Positions 40,727 through 50,541 are shown, counted from the first letter of the stretch. The stretch is DNA of 64,000 nucleotides from Betaproteobacteria bacterium (GCA_947453725.1 CANGHH010000010.1:1-64000), one strand, 5' to 3'. The notes: generated by a model from the letters alone, not told the origin. Program-made: numbers and translations.

Positions 40727-41245
40727 TCAGCCCTTGATCTCGGGCCGGTAGACGCTGGCATCGGTGCTCACCACGTCCAGCGGGAAGCGCCGCCCGGCGA
40801 GGTGGTCTTCGATACAGGTCAGCACCAGCGCGCTGCGGTGGCGCGCTGCACTGGTGCGCACTTCGTCGGGCGTCAGCCACAGCGTGCGCACGATGCCGGT
40901 GTCCAGCGCGCGGCCGGGCAACTCTTCGCCCACGGTGCCGGCGTAGGCGTAGCGGACATAGGTCACGTCCTCGCCCGGTCTTCCCGCTGTCGCCGGCCGC
41001 TGGAAGCGCGACAGGTAGACGCCCACCAGCGCGGTCGGCGTGAACGCGCGCATCGTCTCTTCCAGCGCCTCGCGGACCACGCCCTCTTGCGGCGATTCAC
41101 CCGGGTCGAGATGTCCCGCCGGGTTGTTCAGCCGCAGGCCTTCGGGCGTGTGCTCTTCGATCAGCAGGTACTGCAAAGGCGGGCCATCGCGCACGATGAT
41201 CGCGGCGACGGTGGTGCTGGGGCTCCAGCGCGCTGACGCGGCCAC
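40727..41245 (-). CDS. Nudix hydrolase
   Basis: The 172-residue protein has a complete Nudix box, [21 protein letters not shown] (the G-x5-E-x7-REUxEExGU pattern, although the usual GU after EE is TM here), within the fold starting at [10 protein letters not shown]. Such enzymes hydrolyse nucleoside diphosphates linked to other groups; this type (about 150 residues, with [10 protein letters not shown]) resembles the NudJ-like pyrophosphatase/thiamine-PP phosphatase branch. The GTG at 41245 lies five bases after the malate synthase stop, so the gene is probably translated from the malate synthase message. No Shine-Dalgarno sequence is obvious. Confidence 0.87.
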   Translation of the reverse strand: MAASARWSPSTTVAAIIVRDGPPLQYLLIEEHTPEGLRLNNPAGHLDPGESPQEGVVREALEETMRAFTPTALVGVYLSRFQRPATAGRPGEDVTYVRYAYAGTVGEELPGRALDTGIVRTLWLTPDEVRTSAARHRSALVLTCIEDHLAGRRFPLDVVSTDASVYRPEIKG

Positions 41246-41250
41246 CGGCT

Positions 41251-43461
41251 TCAGCCCGCGGAGCCCGACTTCACCTTCAGGCGCCAGGCGTGCAGCAGCG
41301 GCTCGGTGTAGCCGCTGGGTTGCGTCAGACCCTTGAAGACGAGGTCGCTGGCGGCCTGGAAGGCGGCGCTGTCCTTGAACCGCCCGGCCATCCGGGTGTA
41401 GGCCGCATCACCGGCGTTCTGCTGGTCGACCACCTTGGCCATGCGCTTGAAGGTGGCCTTGACCTGGGCCTTGTCGACCACGCCGTGCAGCAGCCAGTTG
41501 GCGATGTGCTGGCTGGAAATGCGCAGCGTGGCGCGGTCCTCCATCAGGCCGACGTTGTGGATGTCGGGCACCTTGGAGCAGCCCACGCCCTGATCGACCC
41601 AGCGCACCACGTAGCCCAGGATGCCCTGCGCGTTGTTGTCGATTTCCTGCTGCTTCTCTTCGTCGGTCCACTTCGGCCTCTTCGCCACGGGGATGGTCAG
41701 CAGATCGTTCAGCAAATCGTCGCGCACTGCCGCGAAGTCGGTCTTCTCGAGCGCCTTCTGCACCTTGAACACGTCCACCTGGTGGTAGTGCAGCGCGTGC
41801 AGCGTGGCCGCCGTCGGGCTGGGCACCCAGGCGGTGTTGGCGCCGGCCTGCGGGTGGACGATCTTCTGCTGCAGCATCGCGCCCATCAGGTCGGGCATGG
41901 CCCACATGCCCTTGCCGATCTGCGCCTTGCCGCGCAGGCCGCATTCCAGGCCGACCAGCACATTGCTGCGCTCGTAGGCGGCGATCCAGGCGGTCTTCTT
42001 CATGTCGCCCTTGCGCAGCATCGGGCCGGCGCGCATGGCGCTGTGCATCTCGTCGCCGGTGCGGTCCAGGAAGCCGGTGTTGATGAAGGCCACGCGGTCC
42101 AGCGCGGCCGCGATGCAGGCCTTCAGGTTGACGCTGGTGCGGCGCTCCTCGTCCATGATGCCCAGCTTGACGGTGGCCTGCTTCAGGCCCAGCAATTGCT
42201 CGACGCGGCCGAACAGTTCGCTGGCAAAGCCGACTTCGGCCGGGCCGTGCATCTTGGGCTTGACGATGTAGATGCTGCCGCTGCGGCTGTTGACGAGGCC
42301 GTTCTCGCCGTGGCGCTGCAGGTCGTGCAGCGAGATCGTCGTGGTGATCACGGCGTCGAGGATGCCTTCCGGGATCTCCTGCTTGGCGTCGCCGAACAGC
42401 ACCGCCGGGTTGCTCATCAGGTGGCCGACATTGCGGATGAACATCAGCGAACGGCCGTGCAGCGCCACGCTGCCGCTGCCGGCCGGCGCGGTGTAGACGC
42501 GGTCGGCGTTCAGCCCGCGGGTGAAGGTGGTGCCGCCCTTGGTCACCTGCTCGGTCAGCGTGCCCTTCAGGATGCCCAGCCAATTGCGGTAGGCCAGGAC
42601 CTTGTCGTCGGCGTCGACGACCGTCACCGAATCTTCCAGGTCGAGGATGGTCGACAGCGCGGCTTCGAGCACCAGGTCGGCCACGCCGGCCGCGTCGCTG
42701 GCGCCGATGGCCGTGCTGCGGTCGATGCGGATGTCCAGGTGCAGGCCGTTGTGGGCCAGCAGCACGCTGCCCGGCGCTGCGGCATCGCCCTGGTAGCCGA
42801 CGAATTGTTTCGGTGCCTTCAGGCCGACGGTACGGCCGTCTTTCAGCGTCACGGCCAGCGCGCCGTCTTTCACCGTGTAGGCGGTTGAATCGATGTGCGA
42901 ACCCCGGGCCAGCGGTGCGGTGCGGTCCAGCACGTGGCGCGCGTACTCGATGACCTTGGCGCCGCGCAGCGGGTTGTAGGGCTGGCCCATCGGGCCGAAT
43001 CGGGTCGCGCCGTCGCTCTCGTCGAGCGCGTCGGTGCCGTAGAGCGCGTCGTACAGGCTGCCCCAGCGCGCGTTGGCGGCGTTCAGCGCGTAGCGGGCGT
43101 TGGTGATCGGCACCACCAGCTGCGGGCCGGCCTGCAGCGCCAGTTCGGCATCGACGTTCTTCGTCGTCGTCCTGACCTTCTCGGGCACCGCCACCAGGTA
43201 GCCGATCTGGCCCAGGAAGGCGCGGTACTTGGCCATGTTCCTGATCGGTCCGGGGTGCTTGCTGTGCCAGGCGTCGAGTTCGGTCTGCAGGCGGTCGCGC
43301 TCGGCCAGCAGGGCGGCGTTCTTCGGCGCCAGCTCGCGCACGATGGCGTCGAAACCGGCCCAGAAGGCGTCCGCTTCAACGCCGGTGCCGGGCAGCACCT
43401 CGTCGTTGATGAACTGGTGCAGCACGGTGGCGACTTGCAGGCTGTGGACGGGCGTATACAT
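41251..43461 (-). CDS. glcB: Malate synthase G
   Basis: This enzyme condenses glyoxylate with acetyl-CoA to give malate, serving the glyoxylate shunt or glycolate use. The 736-residue length is that of the large monomeric G isoform. Visible family segments include [15 protein letters not shown] near 165-180, [54 protein letters not shown] with the conserved Glu, [13 protein letters not shown] and [16 protein letters not shown]. The start is the ATG at 43461. A LysR-type regulator is divergent across 113 bases, a likely control arrangement. No glcDEF genes are next to it. Confidence 0.95.
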   Translation of the reverse strand: MYTPVHSLQVATVLHQFINDEVLPGTGVEADAFWAGFDAIVRELAPKNAALLAERDRLQTELDAWHSKHPGPIRNMAKYRAFLGQIGYLVAVPEKVRTTTKNVDAELALQAGPQLVVPITNARYALNAANARWGSLYDALYGTDALDESDGATRFGPMGQPYNPLRGAKVIEYARHVLDRTAPLARGSHIDSTAYTVKDGALAVTLKDGRTVGLKAPKQFVGYQGDAAAPGSVLLAHNGLHLDIRIDRSTAIGASDAAGVADLVLEAALSTILDLEDSVTVVDADDKVLAYRNWLGILKGTLTEQVTKGGTTFTRGLNADRVYTAPAGSGSVALHGRSLMFIRNVGHLMSNPAVLFGDAKQEIPEGILDAVITTTISLHDLQRHGENGLVNSRSGSIYIVKPKMHGPAEVGFASELFGRVEQLLGLKQATVKLGIMDEERRTSVNLKACIAAALDRVAFINTGFLDRTGDEMHSAMRAGPMLRKGDMKKTAWIAAYERSNVLVGLECGLRGKAQIGKGMWAMPDLMGAMLQQKIVHPQAGANTAWVPSPTAATLHALHYHQVDVFKVQKALEKTDFAAVRDDLLNDLLTIPVAKRPKWTDEEKQQEIDNNAQGILGYVVRWVDQGVGCSKVPDIHNVGLMEDRATLRISSQHIANWLLHGVVDKAQVKATFKRMAKVVDQQNAGDAAYTRMAGRFKDSAAFQAASDLVFKGLTQPSGYTEPLLHAWRLKVKSGSAG

Positions 43462-43574
43462 GGCTGATTTTTCTCGCGCGCGGAAAGGATGATCGACTTT
43501 ATTCGACGCGCTGCGCGGCATTAAGCTTTGGAAATGGCATTGATTTGTGCGCCGGATGGCCATAATCGGCCGCG

Positions 43575-44495
43575 ATGGACCGTCTCAAGCAGATCGAATC
43601 CTTCGTCGCGGTGGCCGCCAGAGGCAGCCTGACGGCCTCGGCGCTGGCCGAGGGCGTGGCGCCGGCGGTCATCGGGCGGCGCATCGACGGCCTGGAAGAG
43701 CGGCTGGGCGTCAAGCTGCTGCTGCGCACCACGCGGCGCATCACGCTGACCCACGAGGGCAGCGCCTACCTCGAAGACTGCCAGCGCCTGCTGGCCGACC
43801 TGGCCAGCGCCGAGGCCAGCGTCAGCGCCGGCGGCGTCAAGGCCAGCGGCCATTTGCGCGTCACCGCGCCGGCTGGTTTCGGCCGCCGCCACGTGGCGCC
43901 GCTGGTACCGGCTTTCCTCAAGGCCCACCCCGATGTCAGCCTGAGCCTGAACCTCAGCGACCGCGTCGTCGACATCGTCAACGAGGGCTATGACTGCGCG
44001 GTGCGCGTCGGCGAGATGCCCGATTCGAACCTGGTCAGCGTGCGCCTGGCCGACAACCGCCGCCTGTGCGTGGCCGCGCCGGCCTACCTGGCCCGCGCCG
44101 GCACACCGGCCACGCCGGCCGAGCTGTCGCGCCACGACTGCCTGACGCTGAGCAGCGACGCCAGCCAGACCCGTGGCTGGGCCTTCGTCGTCGACGGCGA
44201 GGTGGCGCACCTGCGGCTCGGCGGTCGGCTCGACTGCAGCGACGGCCAGGTGCTGCACCAGTGGTGCCTGCAGGGCCTGGGCATCGCCTGGCGCAGCACC
44301 TGGGAGGTCGAGAGCGACATCGCCAGCGGCCGGTTGGTCGAACTGCTGCGCGAGCACGCCGCACCGCCCAACGGCATCTACGCGGTCTTCACGCAACGCA
44401 AGCACCTGCCGCTGCGCGTTCGTTTGTGGATCGACCACCTCAAACATTGCTTTGGCGACCCTGGCTACTGGGCTGCCGACAAGGAGTCACCTTGA
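43575..44495 (+). CDS. LysR-family transcriptional regulator
   Basis: The 306-residue regulator has an N-terminal winged helix-turn-helix ([24 protein letters not shown], then [25 protein letters not shown]) and a C-terminal substrate-binding domain that begins at [12 protein letters not shown] near 92. The CrgA/DsdC-like branch, common in Burkholderiales, fits best. It is divergent from malate synthase and may control it, or the SGNH esterase gene that it overlaps. A CATAAT box ends eight bases before the ATG and there is no Shine-Dalgarno sequence, so the transcript may be nearly leaderless. Effector unknown. Confidence 0.92.
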   Translation: MDRLKQIESFVAVAARGSLTASALAEGVAPAVIGRRIDGLEERLGVKLLLRTTRRITLTHEGSAYLEDCQRLLADLASAEASVSAGGVKASGHLRVTAPAGFGRRHVAPLVPAFLKAHPDVSLSLNLSDRVVDIVNEGYDCAVRVGEMPDSNLVSVRLADNRRLCVAAPAYLARAGTPATPAELSRHDCLTLSSDASQTRGWAFVVDGEVAHLRLGGRLDCSDGQVLHQWCLQGLGIAWRSTWEVESDIASGRLVELLREHAAPPNGIYAVFTQRKHLPLRVRLWIDHLKHCFGDPGYWAADKESP

Positions 44496-45361
44496 ACCAC
44501 GCCCCTTTCCCCCTGCGGTGCGCTCGCCGGCCCGCACGCAGGCTGAGCCGGGCCGTCGCCGGGTTCCTCATGCTGGCCGGTGCCTGCGGGCCGGGGGCCC
44601 AGGCCGCCGGCCCCTATGCGTCGACCCTGCCGGCACCGCGGGTCGAGTACTGGCAGCACCGCCAGGCCGCCATCGACACCGCGCTGCGCGACAGCGCTAG
44701 CCTGGCGGCCGTGCGGCTGGTCTTCGTCGGCGACTCGATCACCGACTTCTGGCTGCTGGGCGACAACCCCTGGGTCAAGGGCCAGAAGAACGGCCGCCGC
44801 ATCTGGGATGAGTCCTTCGCCGGGCTGCAGCCCGACAACCGCGCGCTGAACATCGGCATCTCGGGCGACCGCACCGAGCACCTGCTGCACCGCCTGGCGC
44901 CGGCTGCGGCGGGCGGGCTGGGACATCTGGACCCCGCTGCGCTGAAACCGGAATTCCTGATCGTGATGCTGGGCATCAACAACACCTGGGCTGCGGAAGA
45001 GCCGGTGGCCGACAGCGTCTTCGAGGGTGTGCGCGCAGTGCTGCTGCGGCTGCATGAACGCCAGCCGGGGGCGCGCACCGTGCTGCAGTCCATCCTGCCG
45101 ACCAGCGATCCGGCGAAGAACGCCGAGGTGGTGCGTGTCGTCAACCAGCGCCTGGCTGCCCTGGCCGCCAGCCCGGCGTGGGCGGGGCACACGGTCTGGC
45201 TCGACCTGTACCCGGGTTTCGTCGATGCGGCGGGCGTGCAGATCGCCGGTCTTTTCAACGACGGCCTGCACCCCAACGAAGCCGGTTACCGCGTCTGGCG
45301 CGACCGGCTGCTGCCCTTCCTGGCCGAGCAGCGCCGCGGCGGCGTCCTGCCGCGGCCATGA
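44492..45361 (+). CDS. Exported SGNH/GDSL-family esterase
   Basis: This 289-residue hydrolase has an N-terminal signal (FLMLAGACGPGAQAAG, cleavage near residue 36) and the SGNH blocks: Ser in VFVGDSITDFW near 81, Gly in NIGISGDRTEHLLHRL, Asn in MLGINNTWA, and the Asp-His pair in FNDGLHPNEAGY near 263-266. It resembles platelet-activating-factor acetylhydrolase-like esterases. The start is a TTG at 44492, chosen because a perfect AAGGAG lies five bases before it and it overlaps the LysR stop (TTGA); no ATG or GTG fits. Its stop abuts a bidirectional terminator. The substrate is unknown. Confidence 0.9.
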   Translation: MNHAPFPLRCARRPARRLSRAVAGFLMLAGACGPGAQAAGPYASTLPAPRVEYWQHRQAAIDTALRDSASLAAVRLVFVGDSITDFWLLGDNPWVKGQKNGRRIWDESFAGLQPDNRALNIGISGDRTEHLLHRLAPAAAGGLGHLDPAALKPEFLIVMLGINNTWAAEEPVADSVFEGVRAVLLRLHERQPGARTVLQSILPTSDPAKNAEVVRVVNQRLAALAASPAWAGHTVWLDLYPGFVDAAGVQIAGLFNDGLHPNEAGYRVWRDRLLPFLAEQRRGGVLPRP

Positions 45362-45381
45362 AAAAGGGCACCTCGGTGCCC
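45361..45381 (-). terminator. Terminator of the PsiF-like gene, overlapping the esterase stop
   Basis: A 7-base stem GGGCACC/GGTGCCC (45366-45381) is followed on the minus strand by five T residues (complement of 45361-45365). It ends the leftward PsiF-like transcript. The hairpin could also serve the rightward esterase transcript, though with little T run on that side. Confidence 0.85.
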
Positions 45382-45403
45382 TTGGCCGTTTGCGTGAGCG
45401 GAC

Positions 45404-45673
45404 TTACTTCTTGGCGTCGGCTTCGCACTTCTTGATCGAGCTGGCCTTGGCCGCGCCGGCCAGGGCCTTGCCGTTCTTGTCCACGGCCTTGGCTTCGCAA
45501 GAAGCGGCGCCCGATTCGCCTTCGCACTTCTTCATGAAGCTGGTCTTGGCCGCGCCGGCCAGGGCCTTGCCATTCTTGTCCACGGCCTTGGCTTCGCAGC
45601 CGCCGGCGGCGTAGGCCTGGCCCGCAAACAGGCTGCAGGCGGCGATCAGGGCGGTCAGCAGGTTCTTCTTCAT
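45404..45673 (-). CDS. Exported small protein with two PsiF-like repeats
   Basis: The 89-residue product has a signal peptide (MKKNLLTALIAACSLFAGQAYA) and then two near-identical repeats of about 25 residues. Each runs from CEAKAVDKNGKALAGAAK to KKCE and holds a pair of cysteines, so each repeat could close by a disulfide or bind a metal. The spacing (C, K-x-L-x-G, F/I-x-K-K-C) matches PsiF repeats, known from the phosphate-starvation-inducible PsiF of enterobacteria, whose function is not understood. An AGGAG lies six bases before the ATG at 45673. It stands alone, between a terminator and the kinase gene. Confidence 0.85.
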   Translation of the reverse strand: MKKNLLTALIAACSLFAGQAYAAGGCEAKAVDKNGKALAGAAKTSFMKKCEGESGAASCEAKAVDKNGKALAGAAKASSIKKCEADAKK

Positions 45674-45802
45674 GGGGACTCCTCGTCGATGTTGAAGTGG
45701 AAGTGGCAATGCGCCGGCGCCGATTTCAGCAGAATTTCGGCTCGCCGTACCCCGGGGCTAACGCAGGATGGGTGCGCCGCTCTGTGACCCCGCTCGGGGG
45801 GG

Positions 45803-47164
45803 CTACAAGATCCGCCGCGGATGGGCCAGCGACTCGTGCGCCGCGTGCAGGCGCCGCACCAGCACGCCGATGAAGGCCTTGTCGAACAGCGCCCGCGTGG
45901 GCAGCGACAGCAGGGCCATGGTCGAGGGTGTGAACGACAGGGTGGTCGCCTGTTGCGCCACCAGGATGTCCACCGTGTGCAGCCGCAGGTCGGGGCTGGG
46001 CGCCAGGTAGGCCATCTCGCCGACCGAGGCGCCGGGGCCCAGCGTCGCCACCGACAGGCCGTCGCGGTGGACCTCGACCTGGCCCAGCGCGATGATGTAG
46101 AAGGCTTGGCCTTCTTCGCCCTTGCGGAACAGCGCGTGGCCGCAGGGGTGGCGCTGCCAGCGGCCGCGGCGCACCACCTCCCACAGCTCGACATCGCCGA
46201 AATCACAGAAAAATGCCAGTGCGCGCAGCAGCGTGTAGCGCTCGGAGTCCATCACCTCCTGCAGCGGCCCGCGCAGCACCTGGGCGTCGGCGCTCAGCGC
46301 CGACAGGGCCTGCGCGAAGTCGTACCAGCTGGCAGGCCTGTCCTGGCGGTCCTTGGCCAGGCAGCGTTCGACCAACTGCTGCAGCCCGGCCGGCACGCCC
46401 TCGCGCAAGGCCGACAGCGAGGGCGGCGTGCTGCGGAAGATCTGCTGCACGATGGCCGGCTGGTGCTGCGCGTCGTAGGGCGGCCGCCCGGCGATCAGGT
46501 GGTAGATCACCGCGCCCAGCGAGTACATGTCGGCGCGGCAGTCGAGCACGTCGCCGTCGAGCTGTTCGGGCGACATATAGGCCAGCGAGCCGACGCGGTA
46601 GATCTGCGTCTGTTCGGCGGTCATGTTGAAGGCGCTGCCGAAATCGGTGAGCTTGACATCGGTGATCTGGTCGCCGTCCTGCTTGACCAGCAGGTTGGCC
46701 GGTTTCACGTCGCGGTGGATCAGGCCCTGGCGGTAGCAATACCTCAGCGCCATCGCGCACTTGAAGCCGACCTCCAGGATCTGCGCGATCGGCAGCAGCT
46801 TGTCGGGGCGGCAGAAGCGCCGCAGCGTCACGCCCTCGACCAGCTCCATCACCAGGTAGGGCGCGTCGACGTCGGGCACGGCGTCCAGGATCTCGACCAC
46901 GTTGGGGTGGTGCAGGCGGCCGACCAGCGCGGCTTCGGCGGCGAAGAAGCGCTGCTGGAAATGCGCGTCGCGGGTGTTGGCCAGCAAACCGGGGCGCACG
47001 CGCTTGATGGCCACATCGTGGCCGCGGAAGTCGTCCCAGGCCAGGAAGACCTCGCTGGTCGAACCTTCGCCCAACTTCGCCTTGATGCGGTACTTGCCGA
47101 TCATCGCCGGCAGTGCTGGCGGGCTCGGTTCAGGGGCCTGGTCGGCGATGAGGGTCAGGGACAT
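45803..47164 (-). CDS. Ser/Thr kinase fused to a cyclic-nucleotide-binding domain
   Basis: This 453-residue protein has a kinase domain at about 22-285: GEGSTSEVFLAWD, the lysine in VAIKRV, LIHRDVKPANLLV, KLTDFGSAF, and YMSPEQLDG. After a helical linker a cyclic-nucleotide-binding (CAP effector-like) domain covers about 320-430, with HALFRKGEEGQAFYIIALGQVEV and GASVGEMAYLAPSPDLRLHTV, close to the phosphate-binding cassette pattern GExA. No membrane segment is present. The layout suggests a cytoplasmic kinase whose activity or location answers to cAMP or cGMP. The ATG at 47164 begins MSLTLIADQ. It is divergent from argS across about 160 bases. Confidence 0.92.
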   Translation of the reverse strand: MSLTLIADQAPEPSPPALPAMIGKYRIKAKLGEGSTSEVFLAWDDFRGHDVAIKRVRPGLLANTRDAHFQQRFFAAEAALVGRLHHPNVVEILDAVPDVDAPYLVMELVEGVTLRRFCRPDKLLPIAQILEVGFKCAMALRYCYRQGLIHRDVKPANLLVKQDGDQITDVKLTDFGSAFNMTAEQTQIYRVGSLAYMSPEQLDGDVLDCRADMYSLGAVIYHLIAGRPPYDAQHQPAIVQQIFRSTPPSLSALREGVPAGLQQLVERCLAKDRQDRPASWYDFAQALSALSADAQVLRGPLQEVMDSERYTLLRALAFFCDFGDVELWEVVRRGRWQRHPCGHALFRKGEEGQAFYIIALGQVEVHRDGLSVATLGPGASVGEMAYLAPSPDLRLHTVDILVAQQATTLSFTPSTMALLSLPTRALFDKAFIGVLVRRLHAAHESLAHPRRIL

Positions 47165-47311
47165 GTCGGTGGTGGGCGCCCGCGCCGGCCTGCTCGCCGG
47201 TGTTGGCGGGCGCGGGCCGGGCATGGGTCCGAAGACGACGGCACTGCCGACGTCTTCTCTGTCTCTTTATCGGCCCGCGCCACCGCGTCCTGAGCGGGCA
47301 GGGCCCAAAAG

Positions 47312-47317
47312 TAGAAT
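47312..47317 (+). promoter_or_regulatory. -10-like box directly before argS
   Basis: TAGAAT ends six bases before the argS ATG, and no Shine-Dalgarno sequence lies between. Transcription would then begin at or next to the A of the start codon, giving a leaderless message. No good -35 box was seen, so this is tentative. Confidence 0.45.
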
Positions 47318-47323
47318 CGGCCG

Positions 47324-49102
47324 ATGATCCAAGTGAAACAAGACTTGTCAGCGGCCCTGCAAGCGGCCTTGCAGGCGGTGGTGAACGAGCACGCCGGCGA
47401 CGACGGCGGTGTGGCAGCGCCTGCCGCTGCCTTCGAGGCACCCAAGCAGGCGCTGCACGGCGACCTGGCCATTACCGCGGCGATGCCGCTCGCCAAGTCG
47501 CTGAAGAAGAACCCGCGCGAACTGGCCGCCCGGCTGGTGGCCGCGCTGAACGCCCAGCCCGCCGTGCAGCGCTGGGTGCAGGCGCTGGAAATCGCCGGCC
47601 CCGGTTTCATCAACCTGCGCCTGGCGCCCGCCGCCAAGCAGGCCGTGGTCGCCGAGGTGCTGGCGCAGGGCGAGGCCTTCGGCCGCCAGGCGCCGAACGG
47701 CCAGCGCGTCCTGGTCGAGTTCGTCTCGGCCAACCCGACCGGCCCGCTGCACGTCGGCCACGGTCGCCAGGGCGCTTTGGGCGATTCCATCTGCCGCCTG
47801 TTCGAGACCCAGGGCCGCAGCGTCACGCGCGAGTTCTATTACAACGACGCCGGCGTGCAGATCGCGACCCTGGCGAACTCGACCCAGGCCCGGCTCAAGG
47901 GCCTGAAGCCCGGCGACGCCGGCTGGCCCGAGTCGGCCTACAACGGCGACTACATTGCCGACATCGCCGCCGGTTTCGCGGCGCGCGCCACGGTGCACGC
48001 CGACGACCGCGCCTACACCGCCAGCGGCGACCCGGAAGACCTCGACAGCATCCGCCAGTTCGCGGTGGCCTATCTGCGCCACGAACAGGACCTCGACCTG
48101 CGCGCCTTCGGGGTGCGCTTCGACAACTACTTCCTGGAATCCAGCCTTTACACCGACGGGCGTGTGGCCGACACGGTGCAGCGCCTGGTGGCCTCGGGCA
48201 AGACCTTCGAGGAAGGCGGCGCGCTGTGGCTGCGCAGCACAGCCTACGGCGACGACAAGGACCGCGTGATGAGGAAGTCGGCGCCTGAAAGCGCCGACGG
48301 GCGCAAGCAGGACGGCAGCTACACCTACTTCGTGCCCGACGTGGCCTACCACATCGACAAGTGGCAGCGCGGCTACAGCCAGGTCGTCAACGTGCAGGGC
48401 AGCGACCACCACGGCACCATCGCCCGCGTGCGCGCCGGTCTGCAGGCGGCCGGTGTCGGCATCCCGGCGGGCTACCCCGACTACGTGCTGCACAAGATGG
48501 TCACGGTGATGAAGGGCGGCGAAGAGGTCAAGATCTCCAAGCGCGCCGGCAGCTACGTCACGCTGCGCGATCTGATCGAATGGACCAGCCGCGACGCCGT
48601 GCGCTTCTTCCTGATCAGCCGCAAGGCCGACACCGAGTTCGTCTTTGATGTCGACCTGGCGCTGAAGGCCAACGACGAGAACCCGGTGTTCTACGTGCAG
48701 TACGCCCACGCCCGCATCTGCTCGGTGCTGGCGCGCCATGCCGCCGACCACCCGGGCAGCCCCGATCCGGCGGCTGCCGACCTGTCGCGCCTGGTGGCCG
48801 CCACGGAATCGGCGCTGCTGCTGAAGCTGGCCGAATACCCCGAGATGCTGACCCGCGCCGCCGCCGACCTGGCGCCCCACGACGTGGTCTTCTACCTGCG
48901 CGATCTGGCGGCGGCCTTCCACAGCTACTACGCCGCCGAGCGCTTCCTGGTCGATGACCTGGCCCTGGCGCAGGCCCGCATGGCCCTGCTGGCGGCGACG
49001 GCCCAGGTGCTGCGCAACGCGCTGGCCGTGCTCGGCGTGTCGGCCCCCGAGGCGATGGCGCGGGACGCCGCGCAGGCCGACGGCGCGGCGGTGGCGGCAT
49101 GA
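47324..49102 (+). CDS. argS: Arginine--tRNA ligase
   Basis: ArgS charges tRNA-Arg with arginine. The 592-residue class I synthetase has the N-terminal Add1 domain, the HIGH-type motif [16 protein letters not shown] (HVGH near 143-146), the KMSKS-equivalent [15 protein letters not shown], and a C-terminal DALR anticodon-binding domain ([23 protein letters not shown]). The length is normal. Its start has no ribosome binding site and follows a -10-like box closely. The stop overlaps the start of the SPOR gene (ATGA). Confidence 0.97.
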   Translation: MIQVKQDLSAALQAALQAVVNEHAGDDGGVAAPAAAFEAPKQALHGDLAITAAMPLAKSLKKNPRELAARLVAALNAQPAVQRWVQALEIAGPGFINLRLAPAAKQAVVAEVLAQGEAFGRQAPNGQRVLVEFVSANPTGPLHVGHGRQGALGDSICRLFETQGRSVTREFYYNDAGVQIATLANSTQARLKGLKPGDAGWPESAYNGDYIADIAAGFAARATVHADDRAYTASGDPEDLDSIRQFAVAYLRHEQDLDLRAFGVRFDNYFLESSLYTDGRVADTVQRLVASGKTFEEGGALWLRSTAYGDDKDRVMRKSAPESADGRKQDGSYTYFVPDVAYHIDKWQRGYSQVVNVQGSDHHGTIARVRAGLQAAGVGIPAGYPDYVLHKMVTVMKGGEEVKISKRAGSYVTLRDLIEWTSRDAVRFFLISRKADTEFVFDVDLALKANDENPVFYVQYAHARICSVLARHAADHPGSPDPAAADLSRLVAATESALLLKLAEYPEMLTRAAADLAPHDVVFYLRDLAAAFHSYYAAERFLVDDLALAQARMALLAATAQVLRNALAVLGVSAPEAMARDAAQADGAAVAA

Positions 49103-49764
49103 AGGCCGCCGTCGGGGGCGACAAGGCCGGCAAGCCTGCCCGGCACCAGGCGGGTGGTTTCCTGATGGGCCTGGTGGCCGGTTTGCTGATCGGCCTGGCG
49201 GTCGCGTTGGCGGTCGCGCTGTACATCACCAAGGCGCCGAATCTGTTTCTCAACAAGGTGCCGCAGCGCACCACCGAGCAGGACTCGGCCGAAACCGAGC
49301 GCAACCGCAACTGGGACCCGAACGCCCCCTTGAGCGGCAAGCCCGGCGTACGCGCCGCGTCGGCAGCGGCCTCGGGTGCGGTGGCTGCCGCGTCGGCGGC
49401 GTCGGCGGGCGCCGCGCCGGCGGCCAACCCCACCGTGGCGGCCGCTTCGGCGCCGGCCGCCAGCCGTGCCGGCAAGGACCCCGCTGCGATCCTGGCCGGT
49501 GGCGCCACCGCGCCAGCCAGCGACCCCTATGTCTACTTCGTGCAGACCGGCGCCTACACGCGCAGCGACGACGCCGAACAGCAGAAGGCCAAGCTCGCGC
49601 TGAGCGGCCTGAGCGCCCGCATCACCGATCGCGAACAGGCCGGCCGTACCGTCTACCGGGTGCGGCTGGGGCCTTTCCCGACGCGCGAAGAGGCCGACAG
49701 CCTGTTGACCCGGCTGCAGGAACTATCGATCGAGGCGCAGATCGTTCGCGTCGAGAAGCCCTGA
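49099..49764 (+). CDS. SPOR-domain membrane protein (FtsN-like)
   Basis: This 221-residue bitopic protein has a short cytoplasmic tail, one membrane helix ([20 protein letters not shown], about 15-40), and an Ala/Pro/Ser-rich periplasmic linker. A C-terminal SPOR domain at about 145-221 ([38 protein letters not shown]) completes it. SPOR domains bind denuded glycan strands at the division site. It is shorter than E. coli FtsN but has the same order, and the position behind argS is the usual place in Burkholderiales. Start overlaps argS. Confidence 0.9.
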   Translation: MKAAVGGDKAGKPARHQAGGFLMGLVAGLLIGLAVALAVALYITKAPNLFLNKVPQRTTEQDSAETERNRNWDPNAPLSGKPGVRAASAAASGAVAAASAASAGAAPAANPTVAAASAPAASRAGKDPAAILAGGATAPASDPYVYFVQTGAYTRSDDAEQQKAKLALSGLSARITDREQAGRTVYRVRLGPFPTREEADSLLTRLQELSIEAQIVRVEKP

Positions 49765-49857
49765 AACCCCGAGGTCTTGCGGGTCCGCCAGCGGAACCCG
49801 GCGGCTGCGGCAGACTCCACCCCCGGGGGCACGGTGCCCTCCCTTGAAAGGACCTTC

Positions 49858-50502
49858 ATGAAGCGGCGCGATTTTTCACTCCAACTGGCCGGCACCGGCC
49901 TGGGCCTGAGCTGGACCGGCGCCGCCCGCGCGCAAGGCGCCCCGGTGGAAGGGCAGCAGTTCACACGCCTGCAGTCGGCCGTGCAGCCGACGCTGCCGAC
50001 GGTGCAGAAGAAGGTCGAGGTCATCGAGTTCTTCTCGTACGCCTGCCCGCACTGCTTCGCCTTCGAGCCGACGATGGACGCCTGGGTCAAGCAGCTGCCC
50101 CCCGATGTCTATTTCCATTACGTGCCGGTCGGCTTCATCGGCCCGGTGCTGCAGAAGATGTTCTACGCGCTGGAAGAAATCGGCCAGCGTGAAGCCCTGC
50201 ACCGCAAGGTCTTTGCCGCCCTGCACGTCGAGCACAAGCGCTTGAACACCGAAGCCGAAGTCACCGCCTTCCTGGTCGCCAACGGCGTCGACGGTGGCAA
50301 GTACAGCGATGCCTACAAGTCCTTCGCGGTCAACACCAAGCTCAGCCGCGGCCAGCAGGCGGTCAACGCCTACAAGGTCGACAGCGTGCCGATGGTCGCG
50401 ATACAGGGCCGCTACATCACGTCGCCGGCGCTGGCCGGCACCCACGAGCGCACGCTGCCGGTGATGGACTACCTGGTTCAGCGCGCCCGCCAGGGCGGCT
50501 GA
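49858..50502 (+). CDS. dsbA: Periplasmic thiol:disulfide oxidoreductase DsbA
   Basis: DsbA introduces disulfide bonds into exported proteins and is recycled by DsbB. The 214-residue precursor has an N-terminal signal with a twin-arginine-like start (KRRDFSLQLAG) ending near ARAQ, the active site CPHC at residues 63-66 within EFFSYACPHCFAFEP, and the cis-proline loop DSVPMVAIQGRYIT. A GAAAGGA ribosome binding site precedes the ATG. It lies 93 bases after the SPOR gene. A hairpin follows the stop. Confidence 0.93.
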   Translation: MKRRDFSLQLAGTGLGLSWTGAARAQGAPVEGQQFTRLQSAVQPTLPTVQKKVEVIEFFSYACPHCFAFEPTMDAWVKQLPPDVYFHYVPVGFIGPVLQKMFYALEEIGQREALHRKVFAALHVEHKRLNTEAEVTAFLVANGVDGGKYSDAYKSFAVNTKLSRGQQAVNAYKVDSVPMVAIQGRYITSPALAGTHERTLPVMDYLVQRARQGG

Positions 50503-50510
50503 GGCCAGCC

Positions 50511-50541
50511 GCCGCCCGGCCCGCGTTCTGAATCGGGCGGC
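50511..50541 (+). terminator. Probable hairpin terminator after dsbA
   Basis: Arms GCCGCCCG (50511-50518) and CGGGCGGC (50534-50541) form a perfect 8-base stem with a 15-base loop, followed by ATTTC. The T run is weak. It separates dsbA from the lptA promoter region. Confidence 0.5.

Noticed and set aside
43462..43574. LysR-type T-N11-A operator in the glcB/LysR divergent region
   Set aside because: The region is relatively AT-rich and well placed, but no clear dyad of the T-N11-A type could be singled out by eye.
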